This document shows positions 59,696 to 64,000 of a stretch of 64,000 bases of DNA, in pieces (the stretch's first letter is position 1; the number at the start of each line of letters is the position of its first letter). Under the pieces are notes generated by a model. That model ran no database searches, had not been told where the DNA came from, and was given only the letters and a program-made list of their open reading frames with translations. Origin of the DNA: Nosema muscidifuracis (taxonomy: Eukaryota; Microsporidia; Nosematidae); contig JAIOKI010000004.1 of NCBI GenBank assembly GCA_028335825.1, positions 1 through 64,000 on the forward strand, read 5' to 3'. The position numbers and the translations under genes were made by a program.

Positions 59696-60619
59696 TTACT
59701 TCAATAAAATTATTAGGTTCTTTACAACATATTCTTTCTTGTCTTTTTTAGAGTTACTAAAAAAGTCATTATAGCAATATTCTGTATTAATGAATTCATT
59801 AAGTACTGATTTTTGAATTTCCTTACGAATATTGCTATCTGGTTCTAGATCAGTTATATAACTGTATAATGCTTGTATTATATATCTTATTTTCATAAGA
59901 GTACCTTTGATAGTTCTTAAGGAATTATACAATTCTTGCTCAAATTCATCGGAATTTTCACATAATTTATCAGAAAAATATTTTTCTAATTCTTCTGAAA
60001 ATTTATCTTCATCTTTAGTATCAAATAAATCCATAATATTTTTAAGTTTTATATTTGTTTCTGATATTAAAGACTGTAACTGGTTAATCCTTTTTTTATA
60101 TTCTTCATCGATTGATTGATTATCTATTTTATGATTCTCTAAAGTAAATCGTTTTATTGCTTGTATTGTTTTAAATTTGTTAATTATTAACTTAACTTTT
60201 TTTTCAAAAAAACTTTGTTTACATAAACCTATCTTTAAAGCATGCGTTTGATTAGATTCAATAGAAAATCTAATTTCTTGAGAAAATTTTATAACATCAG
60301 ACTTAATCGATATTGTCCCATTTGAAAAATCATCATTTTTAACTGATGTACTAAACAAATCATATCTAGAAATGTCATTTAAATCTACATTATCAATACT
60401 AATATTATATAATTTTAAATATTCTTGTTTTTCTATTACTTTATCAAACTTGAATGATTCATTTTTTATATCAATAGTAAAATCTGTTTGAAAATCTTCA
60501 GTGTAAAGCTTTGATAAGAAACATGTCACAATAAACTGGGTACTATTAGAATCATAATTTGTATTATAAAAGAAATTTGTTGTAGAATAAATCAACTTAC
60601 AGCAAAGAAATAATTTCAT
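59696..60619 (-). CDS. Paralog F, divergent array member (307 aa)
   Basis: The start is at ATG 60619, just behind TTTACCCTAATATG; longer readings of this frame use a non-ATG codon. Signal peptide MKLFLCCKLIYSTT, then a diverged family domain (FFYNTNYDSNSTQFIVTCFL, FKFDKVIEKQEYLKLYNISI). A helical C-terminal half is rich in Glu and Lys (QLQSLISETNIKLKNIMDLF; TIKGTLMKIRYIIQALYSYI). The frame stops at TAA 59696-59698 (IILLK). The same frame then reads VLLYQFYALLLMVFII to TAA 59645-59647, a hydrophobic run where B and E have their anchor. Membership in the family rests on position, size, signal peptide and layout more than on sequence. The protein is probably secreted as encoded. Confidence 0.75.
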   Translation of the reverse strand: MKLFLCCKLIYSTTNFFYNTNYDSNSTQFIVTCFLSKLYTEDFQTDFTIDIKNESFKFDKVIEKQEYLKLYNISIDNVDLNDISRYDLFSTSVKNDDFSNGTISIKSDVIKFSQEIRFSIESNQTHALKIGLCKQSFFEKKVKLIINKFKTIQAIKRFTLENHKIDNQSIDEEYKKRINQLQSLISETNIKLKNIMDLFDTKDEDKFSEELEKYFSDKLCENSDEFEQELYNSLRTIKGTLMKIRYIIQALYSYITDLEPDSNIRKEIQKSVLNEFINTEYCYNDFFSNSKKDKKEYVVKNLIILLK

Positions 60620-60623
60620 ATTA

Positions 60624-60626
60624 GGG
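60624..60626 (-). promoter_or_regulatory. CCC promoter motif of paralog F
   Basis: TTTACCCTAATATG, CCC four bases before the ATG at 60619; this decides the start. Confidence 0.6.
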
Positions 60627-60629
60627 TAA

Positions 60630-61326
60630 AATTTCAAAACTATAATTTTTTTTAATTAATTTTTATAGAAATTAACAACGTCATTTTATTAATACAGCTT
60701 CAAAAAATAAAATATACAAATTGTTGATAATTAGATTAAATGGCTTTTTTTGTATTTGCGAGATTCTTTGAATTCTTTTAACATAAACAGGTCAAATATT
60801 AACGGCTTACGTGTTTATATTATAATTATCAAAAAAATAGTTAGTAAGTAAAATTAGATTTTTAATATTTTGAAAGTTATAAGTTTGTTGAATCTTTGAG
60901 TAAAAAATAATTAAAGAGGTAATGTTGTCAGATGATAAAAATAAATAGTATATTTGAGTGTTTAAAGAAGTTCTGTAAGAACAGAAGATATCAAGGTCAG
61001 TTCAATATAATTTAATTGTTATTTAGACATGTACCTTTTTAAAGAGGCTATTTTATCAGTATCTAAAATATTTAAATTTGTTCTTACTAAAATTTCTTTA
61101 TTCATCTAATTTATTGGCTTTGTTGTTTTTTTAGTTCTTCCATTATTAGTTTTATCAATTAATTAATAGGTTAGTGATTTTATTAGGAGCATAGATAGTA
61201 ATACTTGTAAATTACAATATTTAAGTACTCTTGAAAAGAAGAATAATTTATAAATTTAAGTTAGTTTAAACTTTTTCCGTTTTTAAAATGAAAATGAAAT
61301 TTTGAAATTAGGGGTAAACAATAAAT
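60630..61326. other. Spacer with orphan GGGG block
   Basis: AT-rich. GGGG near 61311-61314 reads TTTACCCCTAATTTC on the minus strand without a start codon behind it. Confidence 0.4.
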
Positions 61327-61557
61327 AAATCTTCTTAATATATTTATACTAATTAAAATATTTTCCGTAATCAAAAAAAGAAATGTATTTATAGACAAAG
61401 TAGCAATCGAAATAAATTCAACAATAATTTTTAATAGATTGTATCTCTTGATCTTACTTATTCATATCAGAACATTAAATAAATACGTTGGATTTAGAAG
61501 AAGTTATCAAAAAAAATGGAATGAATTCATTATAGATTATTGTAAAAAAAATAATTA
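61327..61557 (+). pseudogene. Open frame without ATG, coding relic
   Basis: The frame is open for about 76 codons to TAA at 61555-61557, with no ATG in frame. It reads KKRNVFIDKVAIEINSTIIF, NRLYLLILLIHIRTLNKYVG, FRRSYQKKWNEFIIDYCKKN. The Arg, Trp, Gly and Val content is above background. It could be the remains of a small membrane-protein gene or a transposable-element piece. Not recognised. Confidence 0.3.
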
Positions 61558-62062
61558 AATGTCATTATTAAGTATTATATAAATTATATTTCCATATACA
61601 TATGATTTAAACAAATCAAGTAGATCTAATTTTTATAATATTTATTATATACATATTAAGTCATAAAAAGCAAGTTTTAGTTAATAGTAGTATATCTCTA
61701 TAAATACAATCAATTTTCTAATAATATATTTTGTAGTTGTTAATATTTAATTGTTTTTCCTATGTTTAAAATCATCATTTTATATTTTTTAAAAATAAAC
61801 ACCATTTTTAAGTAGTACTTTGTTTTTTGTTTCATACTTTTGATATGATATTTTAATTCCATTAAAGATTTATCACATAAAAGTGTAGGTTAAAATATTT
61901 TTAAACCTAGTTAACTTAATAAAGAATATTGTTACACAAGTATGTCAAATTTTTTTTGTGATTTTTAAGATATTTAGAATTTTATTTGTTTGTTTTTTAA
62001 TTAAAATAAGTATACTTTAACAAATTATAAATATAAAAAAATATAATCAAAGACATATTTAA
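61558..62062. other. Spacer
   Basis: AT-rich, no gene recognised. Confidence 0.45.
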
Positions 62063-62179
62063 TCAGAAATACCCATCAAAAGATTCATCAGAAGATTCTA
62101 CAGTTTCTTTTTTCTTATTTTTATTTTTAACAGTAAATACATTCAATACAAATATAGACAATATAAAAGTGAAATTCAT
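62063..62179 (-). CDS. Possible small secreted peptide (38 aa)
   Basis: A complete short ORF: ATG 62179, signal-peptide-like MNFTFILSIFVLNVFTV, then a Lys-rich run (KNKNKKKETVE), an acidic Ser-rich end (SSDESFDGYF) and TGA. There is no CC or CCC motif upstream, unlike nearly all other genes here. The leader resembles that of the array members and of the gene at 9.4 kb. It may be a genuine short gene or the 5' end of a lost larger one. Confidence 0.4.
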   Translation of the reverse strand: MNFTFILSIFVLNVFTVKNKNKKKETVESSDESFDGYF

Positions 62180-62574
62180 ATTTTATCTATTTTTTTCTTT
62201 ATTTATATACATGAAATCCAATAATTTTTCTATGTGATATATTAAAAATCATAAGATGATTGATACGTATATTCTACTTAATATAATAAAATTAGCAAAT
62301 TAAAAAAGACTAGTTGATCAAAATTAAAGGGAAAGGGTTAATTGAAAAAATTTAATTTTATCATTTATTTTAATATTATTAAAAGATATCACGTATTTTT
62401 AGCAATGATTTTAGAAAAAATCATTTTTAATTAAAATTAATAGTCATAGTTTTGAATTATGATTTTTTAGAAATCTAAGTGAAAGTATTTATGAAACATT
62501 ATCCCTTAAATTTGACTGATAATTACGTAATTTATTTTATAATCTAAAATCAAATACAATTAAACAATAACTTT
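62180..62574. other. Spacer
   Basis: AT-rich, nothing recognised before the sharp left edge of the LINE remnant. Confidence 0.4.
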
Positions 62575-63142
62575 ATTATAAAAGCACTATTGTGTGCACT
62601 TAAAGATAGACACTTATTGTTAGAAAAAGGAGGTAAATGTTATAATTGTAATGACGAAATAAAAACAGTAGATCATATAGCAGAATAATAAATCACGAAT
62701 GCATGAAAAGACATAATTAGGTGCTCAAATGTTAACACATGAATCTTTGCCATCAGTATAATATTACTACTAATTAAAAGATAAGAAGCCATTCGGTTCA
62801 GAAATATATAACTAACGAAAAAGTAAAAATAAGTTAGACACACGAATATAATCCGAGTAAAATATAATAAGCATAAGTATATACGTGCTTTAAAGATAAG
62901 AAATTTTAATTATTGAGATAGGAATCAGTTCGTTTAATAATTTATGGACTGTTGAAGTGGAGAAGAGAAATAAGAACGATATACTAGCTAATAACTGTAG
63001 CTCATTACACAAGTATAAAACTCGAAATGTTTCCCATGTGATAGCAAAATTATACAGAAAACACAAGACGAAGCTAGATTTGGACAAAAAAGTAGAGATA
63101 TATGTTCAATCCAGGGTGCTTAAGATGACTCTTAAAGCCTAA
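62575..63142 (+). mobile_element. 5'-truncated LINE (non-LTR retrotransposon) 3' end
   Basis: In order on the plus strand: ALLCALKDRHLLLEKGGKCY, then NCNDEIKTVDHIA (the zinc-finger-like 'C..C......DHL...C' segment), CMKRHN and RSHSVQK. Then IIEIGISSFNNLWTVEVEKR, NKNDILANNCSSLHKYKTRN and KKVEIYVQSRVLKMTLKA to the stop near 63142. This is the C-terminal end I recall from microsporidian LINE proteins ('IQDRN.....G.CGKC.E..ET.DHL', 'RRHNEV', 'IR.HSVQE', 'LIEVGITSQ..L..VE.EKK.KYDLLANEL', 'AYIQSIVLKKTLES'). The reverse transcriptase is missing, as expected for 5' truncation. Several stops and frame changes show it is dead, but it is the best-preserved LINE copy here. Confidence 0.7.
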
Positions 63143-63729
63143 GAATGCAAAGCCATAGAAGAAGTAACTTAAAAACGATTAAATAAACAATTTGACTTTG
63201 AAAGAATGATTATTTGGCTTACATAGATTCTCATCGAAAAATATCTACGTAATGTCGCCAAATACCATAAATTTTACACAAAATTTTTATAAATATACTA
63301 TCTAAAGATTTTTATTCTCAGAATAGGAATGTACTACCAGGGGTTTAGAATATACTTGTCAGTTAAATAAAAAATACATTATTCTTAAACTAAGTAAAAA
63401 TTTTAAAAATAATTGAATGCAACAACAATTAGAAAAATAAATCTCTAATTTAATTTTCTATTTTCTTAAGACAATATTAAATATTTACGTAAATAAAACT
63501 TCAACAAAAAAATCTAATTTTGAGTATCATTGTTTATTTAAATGAAGATTGTTGCACTTTAGTAATTTTGTACGCAAGGAAACAATAAGACAGTGAAAAT
63601 AGTTAAATTCTGCTTGAAGAACATAAAAAAATAAATACAATAAAAATCTTAAGATATTATTATATACATTAATAATTTAATAATGTATTTTTAATTAATT
63701 AATAAATAGTTAAAGTTAAAATAAATTGT
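63143..63729. other. Spacer
   Basis: AT-rich; possibly LINE 3' untranslated sequence at its start. No gene recognised. Confidence 0.4.
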
Positions 63730-64000
63730 TTAATTGATAACTTGTACATAATAATTCAACAATTCAAAAATATTATCATATCCAGATGAAATTAGATTTT
63801 GTTCATTTCTTATCGCTTTATAACTAATTAAATTTTCTAATTCCGATTTAAAATAGAAAAGTATACATGCATAAATATCGAATCTATTTTTATAGATATT
63901 TTCTTTTTGACAAATCTTCGAAAGGAATTCTTTTAAGCCAGAAATAATGTCATTAGAAGTATCATTTGATTTACTTTTAAAACTTTCGATGAATTTAAAT
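63730..64000 (-). CDS. C-terminal part of a gene leaving the window
   Basis: The minus strand is open from the right edge to TAA at 63730-63732, 89 codons. It reads FKFIESFKSKSNDTSNDIIS, GLKEFLSKICQKENIYKNRF, DIYACILFYFKSELENLISY and ends IFELLNYYVQVIN. Codon content (Gly, Cys, Arg, Gln) and the unbroken length in so AT-rich a background make it a real gene end. It is mostly helical with no membrane anchor. It lies at about the spacing and on the same strand as the next array member would, but no family motif is visible in this part. Confidence 0.6.
   Translation of the reverse strand, partial: FKFIESFKSKSNDTSNDIISGLKEFLSKICQKENIYKNRFDIYACILFYFKSELENLISYKAIRNEQNLISSGYDNIFELLNYYVQVIN

Noticed and set aside
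4597-59698. Genome-wide reassignment of TGA to Trp
   Set aside because: Two in-frame TGA codons (4951 and 54387) suggested it, but Trp is coded by TGG in these genes, other interruptions use TAA, and the TGA at 39930 is followed shortly by another stop in frame.
59907-60119. 70-codon plus-strand ORF
   Set aside because: Ser-rich antisense shadow of the Glu-rich part of paralog F.
62890-63087. 65-codon minus-strand ORF
   Set aside because: Antisense to the LINE C-terminal end, which carries the recognisable motifs.
1-64000. tRNA, rRNA, CRISPR, spliceosomal introns
   Set aside because: No cloverleaf-like GC-rich stretches, ribosomal RNA motifs, spaced palindromic arrays or convincing splice pairs were seen when reading both strands by eye.

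Overview
The window is one end of a chromosome from an extremely AT-rich, gene-sparse eukaryote, most likely a microsporidian of the Nosema/Vairimorpha type (inference). Four things support this. (1) Bases 1-3688 are telomeric C-strand repeats (CCTA with interspersed CCTAA). (2) All open genes are short and intronless. (3) Nearly every start codon has a CC, CCC or CCCC block 2-4 bases upstream (TTACCCATATG, TTACCCTTAATG, TACCCCATAATG), the known microsporidian start-proximal promoter. (4) A LINE remnant resembles the LINE proteins I remember from microsporidia.

Layout. 1-3.7 kb: telomere, then a 237-bp telomere-associated repeat (3686-3922) with a second copy at 45229-45465. 4-10 kb: three small genes for secreted or membrane proteins, all minus strand; two have a single in-frame stop. 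10-19 kb: mostly gene desert, with a J-domain membrane protein (minus), an alpha/beta hydrolase of the Bem46/ABHD13 type (plus) and a LINE relic. 19-41 kb: relics and partly broken genes. These are an unrecognised secreted protein split over two frames (22.1-23.4 kb), a Mutator-like transposase relic (26.7-27.5 kb), a Ty3/gypsy fossil (27.9-29.3 kb), a LINE relic (35.7-36.3 kb), and a dispersed family of cysteine-rich proteins with two C-terminal membrane helices (31.2, 34.4 and 39.3 kb, all damaged). 41-46 kb: a second Ty3/gypsy fossil, the internal telomere-associated repeat and LINE debris.

46.6-60.6 kb: a head-to-tail array on the minus strand of six paralogous genes, called A-F here, spaced about 2-3 kb apart. 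They encode signal-peptide proteins with a conserved 'YKVYSIY ... NLKI.AIN' N-terminal domain, a helical middle and a variable charged tail. B and E end in a transmembrane anchor with a short basic tail. D and F have a hydrophobic segment just after an in-frame stop, C has one behind a frameshift, and A has none. I do not recognise the family. A subtelomeric tandem array of secreted or surface proteins with variable tails and an on/off membrane anchor is the best candidate for an undescribed system here. 60.6-64 kb: small ORF remnants, a 5'-truncated LINE 3' end (62.58-63.14 kb) and the C-terminal part of a gene running off the right edge.

No tRNA, rRNA, intron or CRISPR was seen. Homology calls rest on remembered family motifs; no search was run.
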